From: an uncultured Desulfobacterium sp.
Lineage (GTDB): Bacteria; Desulfobacterota; DSM-4660; Desulfatiglandales; Desulfatiglandaceae
Reading direction: 5' to 3'
Length of the DNA stretch: 55,603 bases
Assembly (NCBI GenBank): GCA_900258555.1
Contig: LT984855.1
Location: 750,533 to 806,135, forward strand
The first letter of the stretch is position 1. Each line of letters begins with the position of its first letter. The notes beneath the pieces are model-generated. The model saw only the letters and a list, made by a program, of their open reading frames with translations, was not told where the DNA came from and did not search any database. Made by a program: the position numbers and the translations under genes. Positions 9,127-19,922 of this stretch are shown one piece after another.

Positions 9127-9495
9127 CTAAAATACTAGTCCGTTTTCACGGGCCGCCTCAGAAAGGGCCTTTACACGGCCGTGATACAAAAATCCATTTC
9201 GGTCGAACACAACTTTCTTTATTCCGATCCCTATCGCCTTTTGTGCCATGTCAGCGCCTACCTGCTTGGCCCCTTCCTTATTGCCACCTTTTCCGGAAAT
9301 CTTGTCTCCAAGCCCTTTTGACAGAGATGAGGTTGATATCAACGTTCTGCCGGTGGTATCGTCAATAATCTGTGCATAAATATGCCTGGAGCTCCTGAAG
9401 ACACACAGACGCGGCATGTCGGGAAGACCACGGACCTTCTTTCTGACCCTTTTTTTCCTCTTTATCCTTGCATCGCTCTTCTTAACGGCGCTCAT
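9127..9495 (-). CDS. rplR: 50S ribosomal protein L18
   Basis: 5S rRNA-binding protein of 122 aa. The basic N-terminus ([14 protein letters not shown]) and the core [19 protein letters not shown] are canonical, as is the C-terminal [23 protein letters not shown] start. Confidence 0.97.
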   Translation of the reverse strand: MSAVKKSDARIKRKKRVRKKVRGLPDMPRLCVFRSSRHIYAQIIDDTTGRTLISTSSLSKGLGDKISGKGGNKEGAKQVGADMAQKAIGIGIKKVVFDRNGFLYHGRVKALSEAARENGLVF

Positions 9496-9580
9496 GCCAT
9501 AACCTCTTAACTCTTATGCTTTATGTGAATCACCGCCAGAATCATCAGGAAACGACCTGTAGATCTTGACGAAATATTTA

Positions 9581-10120
9581 CTATTTGGCTGCGCCAGCCT
9601 TTCCGGCCTTTCTCCGGATTGTTTCCTCAGCGTATTTGATGCCTTTTCCCTTGTAAGGTTCAGGGCTTCTGAAGCTGCGGATCTTGGCTGCGGTTTTTCC
9701 CAATAATTCCTTGTCAATACTCGATAAGGTAATTTTTGTCTTGTCTACCTTTGCATCAATACCCTTTGGTAATTCAAAATTGATCGGATGCGAATAACCT
9801 AAATGAAATACCGCTATCCTGTCCTTGAGTTCAGCCCTATAACCGACACCTACAATATCAAGCGCCCTCTCAAACCCATTAGTCACACCGGTAACCATGT
9901 TGGCGACCAAAGCCCTGAAAAGGCCATGGCAGGCCCTTGACTCTTTTGTTTGATCTGCCACAGAGGCGACGATACGGCCCGAATCAATATTCAGCGTTAC
10001 ACTGGGGTGGACCCTTCGCTCCAGACTCCCCTTGGGCCCCTTAATTGCGATGATGTCATCTTGTATTTTGACCTCAACACCTTTTGGTATCGTAATAGGC
10101 CTTTTGCCTATGCGTGACAT
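9581..10120 (-). CDS. rplF: 50S ribosomal protein L6
   Basis: Two-domain protein of the 50S stalk base, 179 aa. Landmarks are MSRIGKRPITIPKGVEV, the GVTNGFERALDIVGVGYRA hinge and the C-terminal PEPYKGKGIKYAEE motif. The 85-base gap to rplR holds no gene I can support. Confidence 0.97.
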   Translation of the reverse strand: MSRIGKRPITIPKGVEVKIQDDIIAIKGPKGSLERRVHPSVTLNIDSGRIVASVADQTKESRACHGLFRALVANMVTGVTNGFERALDIVGVGYRAELKDRIAVFHLGYSHPINFELPKGIDAKVDKTKITLSSIDKELLGKTAAKIRSFRSPEPYKGKGIKYAEETIRRKAGKAGAAK

Positions 10121-10193
10121 TCAAAACCTCCGCCATTCCCGACAGACATTCAGGAATATTCGATTATGTAAAGTTCGTGACAAATGATACAAT

Positions 10194-10592
10194 CTACCAC
10201 AAGGAGCAAATAATCTCTCCTCCGATATTTGATTGTCTTGCCTCTTTGTCGGTTATAAGTCCTTTTGAAGTGGAGACGATATTAATCCCGTAACCGTCTA
10301 GGACTTTTGGGATATCCGCACAACCTCTGTAAATGCGACAGCTTGGCTTGCTCACCCTCTTAAGGCCGCTGATAACGGGGAAGCCTTTCTCATCATATTT
10401 TAGAAATATCTTAATATATTTTCGTTCTCCATCCGCGATGACTTTGTAATTCTTTATATATCCTTCCGTCTTAAGGATCTTCGCCAGGTTTATCTTAAGC
10501 CTGGAACTTGGGACATCCGTCTCTTCATGGCCTGCCTTAAGTGCATTCCTGATTCTGGTCAGCATGTCGGCGATTGGATCAGTCATAGTCAT
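10194..10592 (-). CDS. rpsH: 30S ribosomal protein S8
   Basis: Central-domain 16S rRNA binder, 132 aa. It begins MTMTDPIADMLTRIRNA and ends with the GGEIICSLW motif. In proteobacteria S8 represses the spc operon by binding the rplN-rplE region; whether it does so here cannot be read off. A second ATG two codons in (10586) is an equally good start. Confidence 0.97.
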   Translation of the reverse strand: MTMTDPIADMLTRIRNALKAGHEETDVPSSRLKINLAKILKTEGYIKNYKVIADGERKYIKIFLKYDEKGFPVISGLKRVSKPSCRIYRGCADIPKVLDGYGINIVSTSKGLITDKEARQSNIGGEIICSLW

Positions 10593-10637
10593 TATTTTTG
10601 CTCCTCAAAACACATTACCCGTGGCAAAATATAAGTT

Positions 10638-10823
10638 TTACCAACTGGACTTGATAACTCCGGGGATCTCACCCTTTGAGGCCAGGTTTCTGAAACAGAT
10701 TCGGCAGATGCCGAATTTTCTTATATATGCCCTGCTTCGTCCGCAAAGTGGGCATCTCTTATAGTGACGGACTGCAAATTTTTGTTTACTATTGGCCTTT
10801 GCGATAAGCGACTTTTTTGCCAA
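10638..10823 (-). CDS. rpsN: 30S ribosomal protein S14, zinc-binding short form
   Basis: A 61-aa type Z S14 with two CxxC pairs (Cys24, 27, 40, 43) and the GICRICFRN core. The start is TTG about six bases after GGGGGA. The short zinc form, rather than the ~100-aa form of E. coli, agrees with zinc-type S4 and L36 in the same cluster. Confidence 0.96.
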   Translation of the reverse strand: MAKKSLIAKANSKQKFAVRHYKRCPLCGRSRAYIRKFGICRICFRNLASKGEIPGVIKSSW

Positions 10824-10836
10824 AATAATCCCCCTT

Positions 10837-11376
10837 TTAATTTCGGAAAGGCATTCCCAGATATTTTAAGAGAAAGAGTGCCTCGGCATCGGTTTTGGCC
10901 GTTGTCACAATAGTGATATTAAGCCCCTTCATCCTCTCGACCTTGTCATAATTGATCTCGGGAAAGATTATATGTTCTTTGATCCCGATAGTGCAATTCG
11001 CCCTGCCGTCAAAGCATTTGTCAGACAGTCCCCTGAAATCCCTAACTCGTGGCAGTGCCACATTAAAGAGCTTATCCAAAAAATCGTACATCTTTTCACG
11101 CCGCAGGGTTACCATGCACCCAATAGGCATCCCTTGGCGTAGTTTGAATCCTGCGATGGATTTTTTCGCCTTGGTCACCACAGCCTTCTGGCCTGCAATC
11201 GTGGTAAGTTCCTCAACACCTGCATCAAGAACCTTGATGTTCTGGATGGCCTCACCCAATCCCATATTAATGGTGACCTTCTTTATAGCGGGGACGCTCA
11301 TGATGCTCTTGTAACTGAACTCCTTGATCATTGCGGGCACAGCTTCTGAATAATATTTTTCCTTCAGTCGTGACAA
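10837..11376 (-). CDS. rplE: 50S ribosomal protein L5
   Basis: 5S rRNA-associated protein contacting tRNA in the P site. A longer frame begins at 11412, but TTG at 11376 lies five bases after GGAGG and gives [19 protein letters not shown] at the N-terminus and 179 aa, the family's exact length. Later landmarks are [28 protein letters not shown] and [10 protein letters not shown]. Confidence 0.96.
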   Translation of the reverse strand: MSRLKEKYYSEAVPAMIKEFSYKSIMSVPAIKKVTINMGLGEAIQNIKVLDAGVEELTTIAGQKAVVTKAKKSIAGFKLRQGMPIGCMVTLRREKMYDFLDKLFNVALPRVRDFRGLSDKCFDGRANCTIGIKEHIIFPEINYDKVERMKGLNITIVTTAKTDAEALFLLKYLGMPFRN

Positions 11377-11451
11377 CGAGACCTCCTCTACGGTTACAAT
11401 TTTCATCCCCATAAGACTTTGACGTAACCGTTCACCACCATCATACGTTTA

Positions 11452-11781
11452 TCAATCACTTATCGGTTCACCACATTTCTTGCAGATTCGAACCTTGGAG
11501 CCGTCTTCGAGTCTGCGGGCACCGATCCTTGTAGGTTCCGCGCATTTGTTGCAGACTATTTTCACATTGGAAATATCAAGTGGAGCCTCTTTTTCGATTA
11601 TCCCTTCCTGGCCGGGCTGCCTACCAGCCTTGGCATGCCTCTTTACGATATTGAGCTTTTCGACAACTATCCGCCCCTTTTCAGAATTAACCTTCAGGAC
11701 CTTACCTATCTTGCCCCTCTCTTTTCCTGCAATGATAATAACCTTGTCGTCTTTTTTAATCTTGGGGTGTTTTTTTTGCAC
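11452..11781 (-). CDS. rplX: 50S ribosomal protein L24
   Basis: Assembly initiator of the 50S subunit, 109 aa. The KOW motif spans about residues 10-40 (DKVIIIAGKERGKIGKVLKV), and the C-terminal half has two CxxC pairs (CNKC, CKKC) suggesting bound zinc. The start is GTG about eight bases after GGGAGC. A 125-base spacer separates it from rplN upstream. Confidence 0.96.
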   Translation of the reverse strand: MQKKHPKIKKDDKVIIIAGKERGKIGKVLKVNSEKGRIVVEKLNIVKRHAKAGRQPGQEGIIEKEAPLDISNVKIVCNKCAEPTRIGARRLEDGSKVRICKKCGEPISD

Positions 11782-11906
11782 TTCTACTGCTCCCGATCAT
11801 ACCATCGTTTCAAAATGGGAATTAAAATATACCCTCTGGTGACTGATTAAAGATGCTAGGCACAAGTTCCAAAATTGGCGCTATTTTTCCCGCCTTCATA
11901 AGGGTA

Positions 11907-12275
11907 TTAGAGGACTTCCGGGGCAAGAGAGATTATCTTCATAAACTTCTTGGCCCTTAATTCCCTGGCCACAGGACCAAAGATTCTTGTCCCCACAGGC
12001 TCCTTCTGTTCAGTAATTATCACCGCAGAGTTATCGTCGAATTTAATATAGGACCCGTCAGGTCTGGGAATCTCCTTGATCGTCCTAACCACGACCGCCC
12101 GGGCCACATCACCCTTTTTCACCTTGGAATTCGGCGCCGCTTCTTTAACGGATACAATAATTACATCTCCAACTGTCGCGTATCTCCTTCTGGAACCCCC
12201 CAACACCTTAATGCATGAGACTTCCTTTGCCCCGGAATTATCCGCAACCTTTAATCTTGTCTGCATCTGTATCAT
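11907..12275 (-). CDS. rplN: 50S ribosomal protein L14
   Basis: Inter-subunit bridge protein, 122 aa: [19 protein letters not shown], the [11 protein letters not shown] strand and the GPVARELR segment. It opens the spc half of the cluster and stands alone between two gaps of more than 120 bases. Confidence 0.97.
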   Translation of the reverse strand: MIQMQTRLKVADNSGAKEVSCIKVLGGSRRRYATVGDVIIVSVKEAAPNSKVKKGDVARAVVVRTIKEIPRPDGSYIKFDDNSAVIITEQKEPVGTRIFGPVARELRAKKFMKIISLAPEVL

Positions 12276-12377
12276 CTTATCAACTCCGATGACCCCTTAT
12301 TTCCTCAGGCTGAGGGAGGGTTCAAGCGTCCGCTTCAGTCCTGTCAAGTGCCAAAGTCTCAATTCCTGTGCCGCAAT

Positions 12378-12398
12378 CGGTTTAGTCATTCTAAACCG
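12378..12398. repeat. perfect 8-bp hairpin between rpsQ and rplN
   Basis: CGGTTTAG and CTAAACCG flank a 5-base loop in the 133-base gap between rpsQ and rplN. The gap is unusually wide for this cluster. The hairpin could be a processing or regulatory structure at the S10/spc junction; no T-run follows, so it is not a classical terminator. Confidence 0.45.
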
Positions 12399-12408
12399 CA
12401 GCGAGCAT

Positions 12409-12675
12409 CTAACCTTCTATGTCAGCCTTGGCGAGGATTTCAATTATCTGCCATCTCTTCCTCTTGCTGATTGGACGGCTTTCAATAATCCTCACAGTAT
12501 CCCCTATCTGACACTTACCTTGGGGATCATGGGCCATATATTTGGAACGCGTCCTGATGAATTTGTCATATGCTTTATGTCTTGTCAGTCTCTCCACCAA
12601 CACCAGGACGGTCTTCTGCATCTTATTGCTGACGATGGTCCCTGTGAGGGTCTTTCGTAATCCGCGCTCTGTCAT
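12409..12675 (-). CDS. rpsQ: 30S ribosomal protein S17
   Basis: OB-fold 16S rRNA binder of 88 aa (GTIVSNKMQKTVLVLVERLT, then GDTVRIIESRPISKRKRW). A GTG two codons earlier is possible, but ATG 12675 is better spaced from the GAGG motif that overlaps that GTG. It ends the S10 operon. Confidence 0.96.
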   Translation of the reverse strand: MTERGLRKTLTGTIVSNKMQKTVLVLVERLTRHKAYDKFIRTRSKYMAHDPQGKCQIGDTVRIIESRPISKRKRWQIIEILAKADIEG

Positions 12676-12687
12676 TGCCACCTCGTG

Positions 12688-12891
12688 CTATCTGCCTATC
12701 CTGGATAATTCCAGTTCCCTCAGTAAAGTTTTTACACGCGCCAGGTCTTTTTTGGTCTTGGTAATCATGGCGGTATTCGCCAGTTGAGCCGTAGCCTTCT
12801 GGAACCTGAGATTAAACAGCTCCCGCCCCAATTCACCCGACTTTTCCTTAAGCCCTTCCTCAGACAGCTCTCTCAACTCTTTAGCCTTCAT
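12688..12891 (-). CDS. rpmC: 50S ribosomal protein L29
   Basis: Two-helix protein at the exit tunnel, a docking site for trigger factor and SRP. The 67 aa include KELRELSEEGLKEK and the helical LFNLRFQKATAQLANT. It follows rplP by seven bases. Confidence 0.96.
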   Translation of the reverse strand: MKAKELRELSEEGLKEKSGELGRELFNLRFQKATAQLANTAMITKTKKDLARVKTLLRELELSRIGR

Positions 12892-12898
12892 GGGCCTA

Positions 12899-13306
12899 TT
12901 ATCTCCTGCTTACGAATCTAGTGGCAAATGGCAGCTTATGTCCCGCCAACCGGAAGGCCTCCTGAGCCAGTGCCATGTCAACACCTTCCAGCTCATATAG
13001 TATCCTTCCAGGTTTTACTACAGCAACCCATCCCTCCGGTGCGCCTTTACCCTTACCCATTCTGGTTTCAGCAGGCTTCTTGCAAATTGGCTTATCAGGA
13101 AAGACCCTGATCCACATCTTTCCGCCACGCTTTACATGCCTTGTGACTGCTATACGTGCAGCCTCAATCTGCTGCGCACTCATAAAGCCGCACCCAACAG
13201 CCTGTATACCGTAATCACCAAACTGCAAGGTAGCGCCTTTTAACGGCGCACCCTTCATCCTGCCCTTTTGTTTCTTTCGATACTTTACTTTCTTTGGACT
13301 CAGCAT
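12899..13306 (-). CDS. rplP: 50S ribosomal protein L16
   Basis: Contacts A-site tRNA; 135 aa. Landmarks are [16 protein letters not shown], the [19 protein letters not shown] block and [19 protein letters not shown]. Standard S10 operon position. Confidence 0.97.
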   Translation of the reverse strand: MLSPKKVKYRKKQKGRMKGAPLKGATLQFGDYGIQAVGCGFMSAQQIEAARIAVTRHVKRGGKMWIRVFPDKPICKKPAETRMGKGKGAPEGWVAVVKPGRILYELEGVDMALAQEAFRLAGHKLPFATRFVSRR

Positions 13307-13315
13307 AAAACGTCC

Positions 13316-13960
13316 CTACTCGTTTTTCTTTCTGTCCGGTAAGATTTCACCCTTGAATATAATGACCTTCACGCCTATAACGCCGTATGTCGTAAATGCC
13401 TCGGCAAAACCGTAGTCAATGTCAGCCCTGATGGTGTGTAGAGGAACCCTGCCTTCCCTGTACCATTCGCGCCTGGCCATTTCAGCGCCACCAAGCCTTC
13501 CGCTACAACTGATCTTGATGCCATGCGCTCCAAGCCTAAGGGCGGATCCGACCGCCTTTTTCATCACTCGCCTAAAGGCCATCCGCCGGACAAGTTGTAA
13601 CGCAACATTTTCTGCAACCAATTGTGCGTCAACCTCCGCCTTTCGTACCTCCTGGATGTCAATAATCACCTCGCGGCGTATTTTGCTTTCCAGGTCTTTT
13701 TTGAGTTTTTCTATTTCAGAACCCTTTTTGCCTATTACAATGCCGGGTCTTGCGACGTGCATGCGTATTCTTATCTTGTCCGCAGCCCGCTCGATCTCTA
13801 TCTTTGAAACGCCTGCCTGCGCAACCTTTTCCTTTAAATACTTCCTGATCCGGAAATCCTCCAAAATAAAGCGACTGTATTCCTTTCCCGCAAACCACCT
13901 GGAATCCCAGTTTTTGTTAATTCCCAGTCTGAAGCTGATCGGATTTACTTTTTGTCCCAA
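13316..13960 (-). CDS. rpsC: 30S ribosomal protein S3
   Basis: mRNA-entry protein and helicase component of the 30S subunit. The 214 aa carry [13 protein letters not shown], the KH domain with [15 protein letters not shown], and the C-terminal [20 protein letters not shown]. The start is TTG, six bases after GGAGG. Confidence 0.97.
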   Translation of the reverse strand: MGQKVNPISFRLGINKNWDSRWFAGKEYSRFILEDFRIRKYLKEKVAQAGVSKIEIERAADKIRIRMHVARPGIVIGKKGSEIEKLKKDLESKIRREVIIDIQEVRKAEVDAQLVAENVALQLVRRMAFRRVMKKAVGSALRLGAHGIKISCSGRLGGAEMARREWYREGRVPLHTIRADIDYGFAEAFTTYGVIGVKVIIFKGEILPDRKKNE

Positions 13961-14049
13961 TATAGGCCTCCACTACTGATATGTAGTTAGACATTTAACG
14001 AGTATCTGAAAAAATCCTCTCTGTTGACTACGCGGATGAGAATCAGAGC

Positions 14050-14382
14050 CTACATCTCATCCAGGACTACCGTCAGGTGGCTTGTCCTCTTCCTGATTCT
14101 TGTAGCCCGACCCTGCGCTCTAGGAATCCATCTTTTTAACGTTGGTCCCTCATCTGCGTATATTCGTTTTATATAGAGGGCGTCCACATCGACATTCGCC
14201 CTCTGCTCAGCATTGGCCAGTGCAGAGTCAAGCAGCTTCTTCAATATGCGAGCGCCCTTCTGCGGTGCGAATGTGAGCTGGCTTACCGCCTCTCCGATCT
14301 TCTTTCCCCGCACCTGATCCATGACCAGTCTGATCTTGCGGGGGGATATCCTGATGAATCTTGCTGCTGCCCTTGTTTCCAT
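14050..14382 (-). CDS. rplV: 50S ribosomal protein L22
   Basis: 110 aa, with the long beta-hairpin that lines the exit tunnel at RWIPRAQGRATRIRKRTSH. The N-terminal AAARFIRISPRKIRLVMDQV is canonical. ATG start; the 89-base gap to rpsC holds nothing obvious. Confidence 0.97.
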   Translation of the reverse strand: METRAAARFIRISPRKIRLVMDQVRGKKIGEAVSQLTFAPQKGARILKKLLDSALANAEQRANVDVDALYIKRIYADEGPTLKRWIPRAQGRATRIRKRTSHLTVVLDEM

Positions 14383-14415
14383 TTTAGCTCTTCAAACCAA
14401 TAACAACGCTGATCG

Positions 14416-14706
14416 TTATTTCTTCTTGCCCTTTAATTTGGTTTTTTTGTCTCCAGCATGACCGAAAAAAGTCCTGGTAGGAGAGAATTCCCCCAATTTA
14501 TGGCCCACCATATCTTCAGCAACAAATACCGGCAAAAACTTCTTTCCGTTGTGGACGGCGAATGTCAGTCCAACAAACTCGGGTAAGATAGTGGACCTCC
14601 GAGACCATGTCTTGATGATCTTCCTGCTCTGTGTCTCATTTGCCTTCTGCGCCTTTTGTAACAGATGTTCATCAACAAATGGCCCTTTTTTCAGTGACCT
14701 TGGCAA
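14416..14706 (-). CDS. rpsS: 30S ribosomal protein S19
   Basis: Head protein bridging to the 50S subunit, 96 aa ([15 protein letters not shown], then the [14 protein letters not shown] motif). It starts with TTG seven bases after GGAGG. Confidence 0.97.
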   Translation of the reverse strand: MPRSLKKGPFVDEHLLQKAQKANETQSRKIIKTWSRRSTILPEFVGLTFAVHNGKKFLPVFVAEDMVGHKLGEFSPTRTFFGHAGDKKTKLKGKKK

Positions 14707-14774
14707 ATTTACCCCTCCTTTTGCTCTACATCATCAATCGTTGTTTTAAGCAGGCATCCCCAAAAAACCAGCAA

Positions 14775-15605
14775 TCATCTTCCGCCCTTTCGTTTCTTCA
14801 GTATCAGCCTGTCGCTGGTCTTTCTCTTTCTTGTCTTGTAACCCTTAGTGGGTACACCCCAAGGCGTCACCGGATGACGACCTCCGGATGACTTACCCTC
14901 ACCGCCGCCATGAGGATGGTCTACAGGGTTCATGGCCACTCCCCTTACCTTGGGCCTTTTACCCAGCCACCTGTTCCTGCCGGCCTTGCCGATAGAGATA
15001 TTTTCGTGATCAAAGTTTCCCACCTGTCCAATGGTTGCCTTACAGTCCAAAAGGACCATCCTGACCTCACCGGAAGGCAGTTTTATCTGAGCATACTTGC
15101 CTTCCTTGGCCATCAACTTGGCCGATGTCCCCGCGCTCCTCGCCAACTGTCCGCCATGACCTACGTTGAGTTCAACATTGTGGATATTGGTGCCAAGAGG
15201 TATATTTCTCAAGGGGACGGTATTTCCGCTCTTTATCTCCACATCAGATCCGGCAGCGAGGCTGTCTCCAATTTGGACCTTGTTTGGGGCTATGATATAA
15301 CGTTTTTCTCCATCAATGTAATGTAATAGGGCAATATTTGCAGAACGGTTCGGGTCATATTCTACAGATGCCACTTTGGCAGGGATTCCTTCTTTGTCCC
15401 GTTTAAAATCAATCACCCTGTACTTTCTCTTATGGCCTCCGCCCTTATGCCTGGCGGTAACACGGCCAAGTGCATTTCTGCCCCCCGTCTTTTTCACCGG
15501 CCTCAAAAGACTCCTCTCGGGTTTATCCCTTGTAATTTCTTCAAACATAGAGGTAGTCTGGAATCGTCTTCCCGCCGATGTCGGATTATTAGTCTTGATA
15601 CCCAT
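14775..15605 (-). CDS. rplB: 50S ribosomal protein L2
   Basis: Core 23S rRNA binder needed for peptidyl-transferase assembly. The 276 aa include the conserved [20 protein letters not shown] loop with the essential histidine. Length and ATG start are normal; followed by rpsS and preceded by rplW. Confidence 0.97.
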   Translation of the reverse strand: MGIKTNNPTSAGRRFQTTSMFEEITRDKPERSLLRPVKKTGGRNALGRVTARHKGGGHKRKYRVIDFKRDKEGIPAKVASVEYDPNRSANIALLHYIDGEKRYIIAPNKVQIGDSLAAGSDVEIKSGNTVPLRNIPLGTNIHNVELNVGHGGQLARSAGTSAKLMAKEGKYAQIKLPSGEVRMVLLDCKATIGQVGNFDHENISIGKAGRNRWLGKRPKVRGVAMNPVDHPHGGGEGKSSGGRHPVTPWGVPTKGYKTRKRKTSDRLILKKRKGGR

Positions 15606-15640
15606 TTTTATCTCCGCAAACTCTACACACCCGAGGGCGA

Positions 15641-15937
15641 CTACATCCCTTCAAAAAATTCAACATTTTGACCTGGTGCAAGTGTTACTATAGCCTTTTT
15701 CCAGTCAGATCTCTTACCTATATTCCTTCCAACCCTGCGCTGTTTTCCCAGAACATTCACCACACGCACATTAACGACCTTGGTCTTGAACAGAGTTTCA
15801 ACGCTTCGCCTTATTTCTATCTTGTTTGCGCGCCGGTGGACCTTAAAGGATATCTGATTTGCCAACTTTTTCTGCGCAGTAGCCTTTTCAGTTATATGAG
15901 GCTCTTTGATAACCTGATAAATATCCATTACAAACAC
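15641..15937 (-). CDS. rplW: 50S ribosomal protein L23
   Basis: Exit-tunnel protein that docks trigger factor and SRP. The core [19 protein letters not shown] and the [20 protein letters not shown] loop are typical. A GTG at 15937 is only four bases after AGGAGG, while an ATG at 15928 is 13 bases away; neither spacing is ideal and the N-terminus may be three residues shorter. The GTG start overlaps the rplD stop. Confidence 0.94.
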   Translation of the reverse strand: MFVMDIYQVIKEPHITEKATAQKKLANQISFKVHRRANKIEIRRSVETLFKTKVVNVRVVNVLGKQRRVGRNIGKRSDWKKAIVTLAPGQNVEFFEGM

Positions 15938-16551
15938 AATGCCTCCTGAATCTTCCCGATGGTGGATTGCTCCAAAAACAGGTGATCATACTTTAAGATA
16001 TCATAGACATTGAGCCCCTGATAACGCATCACTTTCACAGTCGGGATGTTTCTGGATGATTTCTCCAAGCTGTCTACCTTATCCAGAGTTACAATCAAGG
16101 CCTTGTTGACATCAAAGGTCTTCATTATGCCAACGAATTTCTTTGTCTTGATTTCAGGCAGATTAAAATCAGATACTACAAAAAGCTGATCCGTCTTCAC
16201 CTTGTCGGTAAGCGCCATGCAAAGAGCCGCCTTTTTAACCTTCTTTGCGACCTTGTTTTCATATTTTCTCGGCACTGGTCCAAAGGCCGCGCCACCGCCT
16301 CTTCTTGTAGGAGAGGTTGCCGAACCCGCTCTTGCCCGCCCGGTTCCTTTTTGACGATAGAGCTTTATTGTAGAACCCCTGACATCTGATCTGCCTTTGG
16401 CAGCAGCGGTGCCTGACCTGTGGTTGGCCGCCTGGCTTACGACTACCTGATGAAGGACATGCTTTTTTATTGGGACATCAAAGACATTATCATTGAGTTC
16501 CACTTGGGAAATTTTTTCTTTTTGAAGATTATAAACATCCACCACAGTCAT
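15928..16551 (-). CDS. rplD: 50S ribosomal protein L4
   Basis: Exit-tunnel and assembly protein; in gamma-proteobacteria it also represses the S10 operon. The 207 aa carry the [20 protein letters not shown] and [19 protein letters not shown] loop that inserts into the tunnel wall. ATG start. Confidence 0.97.
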   Translation of the reverse strand: MTVVDVYNLQKEKISQVELNDNVFDVPIKKHVLHQVVVSQAANHRSGTAAAKGRSDVRGSTIKLYRQKGTGRARAGSATSPTRRGGGAAFGPVPRKYENKVAKKVKKAALCMALTDKVKTDQLFVVSDFNLPEIKTKKFVGIMKTFDVNKALIVTLDKVDSLEKSSRNIPTVKVMRYQGLNVYDILKYDHLFLEQSTIGKIQEALCL

Positions 16552-16607
16552 TTTGCGCCTCTATCTTTCACCATTCTATGCTCTGTAGCAATGGATTATA
16601 CTGGCGT

Positions 16608-17228
16608 TCAGCCCTTTGTTATCTCCAGAAGGCTGTTGGAACTTCCCGGCACAGAGCCCTTGATCACAACCAAATTCATCTCAGGCCTCGCATCAACCAC
16701 CTCAAGATTTTTGATTGTAACGCGATGATTTCCCATCCTTCCCGGCAGCTTTTTGCCTTTCTGAACCCTGCTTGGATAAGCGCTGCATCCTATGGAGCCA
16801 GGAATCCTGTGTGAGCGTGAGCCATGGGTTTTTCGGCCCCCGCCGAATCCCCATCTCTTCATAACGCCGGCAAACCCCCTGCCTTTGCTGATTGCGCATA
16901 CATTGACCAGATCTCCCGCAGTAAAGATATCCACGCTCAATTCGTGTCCTAGTTCGAATTGCTCGGCATCCTCAACCCGAATCTCCTTTAAATGGGCAAA
17001 ACACCCCTGGCCAGATGCTGCGAAATGGCCCTTCATGGGCCTGTTGATCTTGGTATCCTTTATGGGTTCATAACCAACCTGTATGGCATCGTAGCCGTCC
17101 TTTGGCTGGGTCTTTTTTTGTGTCACCACACATGGGCCCACCTTGAGGACAGTAACAGGAACGCTCTTTCCCTCTTCAAGGAAAATCCTGGTCATGCCCA
17201 TTTTTTTTCCAAAAAGCTTATTAATCAT
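16608..17228 (-). CDS. rplC: 50S ribosomal protein L3
   Basis: Early-assembly protein reaching the peptidyl-transferase centre, 206 aa. It carries [15 protein letters not shown], the central [20 protein letters not shown] loop with [16 protein letters not shown], and [16 protein letters not shown]. The Shine-Dalgarno before the ATG is weak. Confidence 0.97.
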   Translation of the reverse strand: MINKLFGKKMGMTRIFLEEGKSVPVTVLKVGPCVVTQKKTQPKDGYDAIQVGYEPIKDTKINRPMKGHFAASGQGCFAHLKEIRVEDAEQFELGHELSVDIFTAGDLVNVCAISKGRGFAGVMKRWGFGGGRKTHGSRSHRIPGSIGCSAYPSRVQKGKKLPGRMGNHRVTIKNLEVVDARPEMNLVVIKGSVPGSSNSLLEITKG

Positions 17229-17271
17229 CGGAAGTCTGCTCCACTCTATTCCGCAATACCCTTAAAGTCTG

Positions 17272-17583
17272 CTACAGCTTGATTTCAACATCCACCCCAG
17301 CAGGCAAATCCAGTTTCATAAGTGCATCAACTGTCTGCTGGGTAGGCTCTACAATAGCGAGCAGCCGCTTGTGTGTTCTTATCTCGAACTGCTCCCTTGA
17401 CTTTTTATTTACATGGGGGGACCTTAGAACGCAGTATTTGTTTATCACGGTAGGAAGCGGAATTGGCCCCGCAATCCCAGCGCCAGTGTCCTTTGCAGTC
17501 TGCACTATCTCCCTGGCCGACTGATCCAGCAGTTTGTGATCATAGGCCTTCAGGCGTATCCGGATCTTCTGGTTGGTTATCAT
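17272..17583 (-). CDS. rpsJ: 30S ribosomal protein S10 (NusE)
   Basis: 30S head protein and NusG-linked antitermination factor. The 103 aa contain [25 protein letters not shown] and [14 protein letters not shown]. It begins the S10 operon only 11 bases after the stop of tuf, so the str and S10 operons are probably read through. Confidence 0.97.
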   Translation of the reverse strand: MITNQKIRIRLKAYDHKLLDQSAREIVQTAKDTGAGIAGPIPLPTVINKYCVLRSPHVNKKSREQFEIRTHKRLLAIVEPTQQTVDALMKLDLPAGVDVEIKL

Positions 17584-17593
17584 TCCTTTGCAC

Positions 17594-18804
<1,211 letters not shown>

Positions 18805-18861
18805 CGGTTGCTGTATTTCAGGGGTCCTTTTATTCTGTGCGATTATACGTTACCATATGGC

Positions 18862-19332
18862 CTACCAGCGATAATGAGCAAATGCCTTATTGGCCTCCGC
18901 CATCCTGTGTGTATCATCCTTTTTCTTCACCGCAGCTCCCCTGCCGTTTGCAGCGTCCAATAATTCTCCAGCCAGTTTGGCGGCCATTGTCTTTTCTCCC
19001 CTTGATCTTGAAAAGGAGAGAATCCAACGGATGCTGAGAGCCTGCCTCCTTGCCGGCCTGACCTCCTGGGGCACCTGGTAAGTGGAGCCGCCGACCCTCC
19101 TGGACTTTACTTCCACTGAAGGCTTAACATTCTCCACGGCCTTATTGAAGACATCCAGGGGGTTTTCCTTTGTCTTACCCTTTATGATGTCAAAGGAGTC
19201 ATAAAGGATAGTCTGGGCAACACTTTTTTTGCCTTTTTTCATCATGTTATTAATAAATTTTGCTGCCAGTATACTTCTATACTTTGGATCAGGCATCTTG
19301 TCTCTTCTTGTGATTACTCTTTTCCTTGGCAT
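18862..19332 (-). CDS. rpsG: 30S ribosomal protein S7
   Basis: Nucleates the 30S head and lies at the mRNA exit. The 156 aa include [33 protein letters not shown] and the [18 protein letters not shown] loop. In E. coli S7 represses translation of this operon; the downstream order here is rpsG then tuf. Confidence 0.97.
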   Translation of the reverse strand: MPRKRVITRRDKMPDPKYRSILAAKFINNMMKKGKKSVAQTILYDSFDIIKGKTKENPLDVFNKAVENVKPSVEVKSRRVGGSTYQVPQEVRPARRQALSIRWILSFSRSRGEKTMAAKLAGELLDAANGRGAAVKKKDDTHRMAEANKAFAHYRW

Positions 19333-19408
19333 ACATTGTCTCCGGAAAACAATATCTCTTAGGGGCGGTATCAGGTTTTTCCGCCGCCTCGCTGATCAAA
19401 TAATAAAG

Positions 19409-19786
19409 CTATATCTTTTTAGGCCTTTTTGCTCCGTATTTTGACCTGCCCTGCCTACGATTATCAACGCCTGTTGTATCCATGGTGCCCCTCAGGATGT
19501 GATACCTGACCCCAGGCAAATCCTTGACGCGGCCCCCGCGAATCAATACAACAGAGTGCTCCTGCAAGTTGTGCCCAACACCCGGAATATAGGATGTGAC
19601 CTCAATACCATTGGTCAGCCTAACCCTTGCAACCTTTCTTAAGGCCGAGTTTGGCTTCTTGGGTGTTGATGTGTAAACGCGAACACAAACCCCCCTCTTC
19701 TGAGGGCAGCCCTGAAGAGCGGGGGTCTTGGCTTTTTTCTTGGGTTTTTCGCGGCCGCTTCTGATGAGCTGGTTGACGGTCGGCAT
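19409..19786 (-). CDS. rpsL: 30S ribosomal protein S12
   Basis: Decoding-centre protein, 125 aa: [36 protein letters not shown] and [13 protein letters not shown]. Both lysines at which classic streptomycin resistance changes arise (in TPKKPNS and VKDLPG) are the sensitive wild type. First gene of the str operon, after a 136-base gap with promoter-like sites. Confidence 0.98.
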   Translation of the reverse strand: MPTVNQLIRSGREKPKKKAKTPALQGCPQKRGVCVRVYTSTPKKPNSALRKVARVRLTNGIEVTSYIPGVGHNLQEHSVVLIRGGRVKDLPGVRYHILRGTMDTTGVDNRRQGRSKYGAKRPKKI

Positions 19787-19867
19787 AAAAGCTCCTTAAC
19801 TATTGACTCGGCAAAAATATAAAATACGAATTAATTCCGTAAACTTTCAAAATTCAAAAAACCACTC

Positions 19868-19896
19868 TTTTTACGCTCAGGATATCTCTTTGTCAA
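19868..19896 (-). promoter_or_regulatory. candidate str operon promoter
   Basis: A consensus TTGACA (19891-19896) and TAAAAA (19868-19873) on the minus strand are 17 bases apart, between rpoC and rpsL. A second TTGAAA/TATTTT pair with an 18-base spacer lies nearer to rpsL. The gap is AT-rich and longer than most gaps in the cluster, which supports a promoter here. Confidence 0.45.
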
Positions 19897-19922
19897 GATT
19901 TTTTCGCTAACAATGAAAAATT

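Noticed and set aside
12076-12660. A 194-codon plus-strand frame across rplN, the gap and rpsQ
   Set aside because: It crosses two real ribosomal genes antisense and its translation has no family features or ribosome site.
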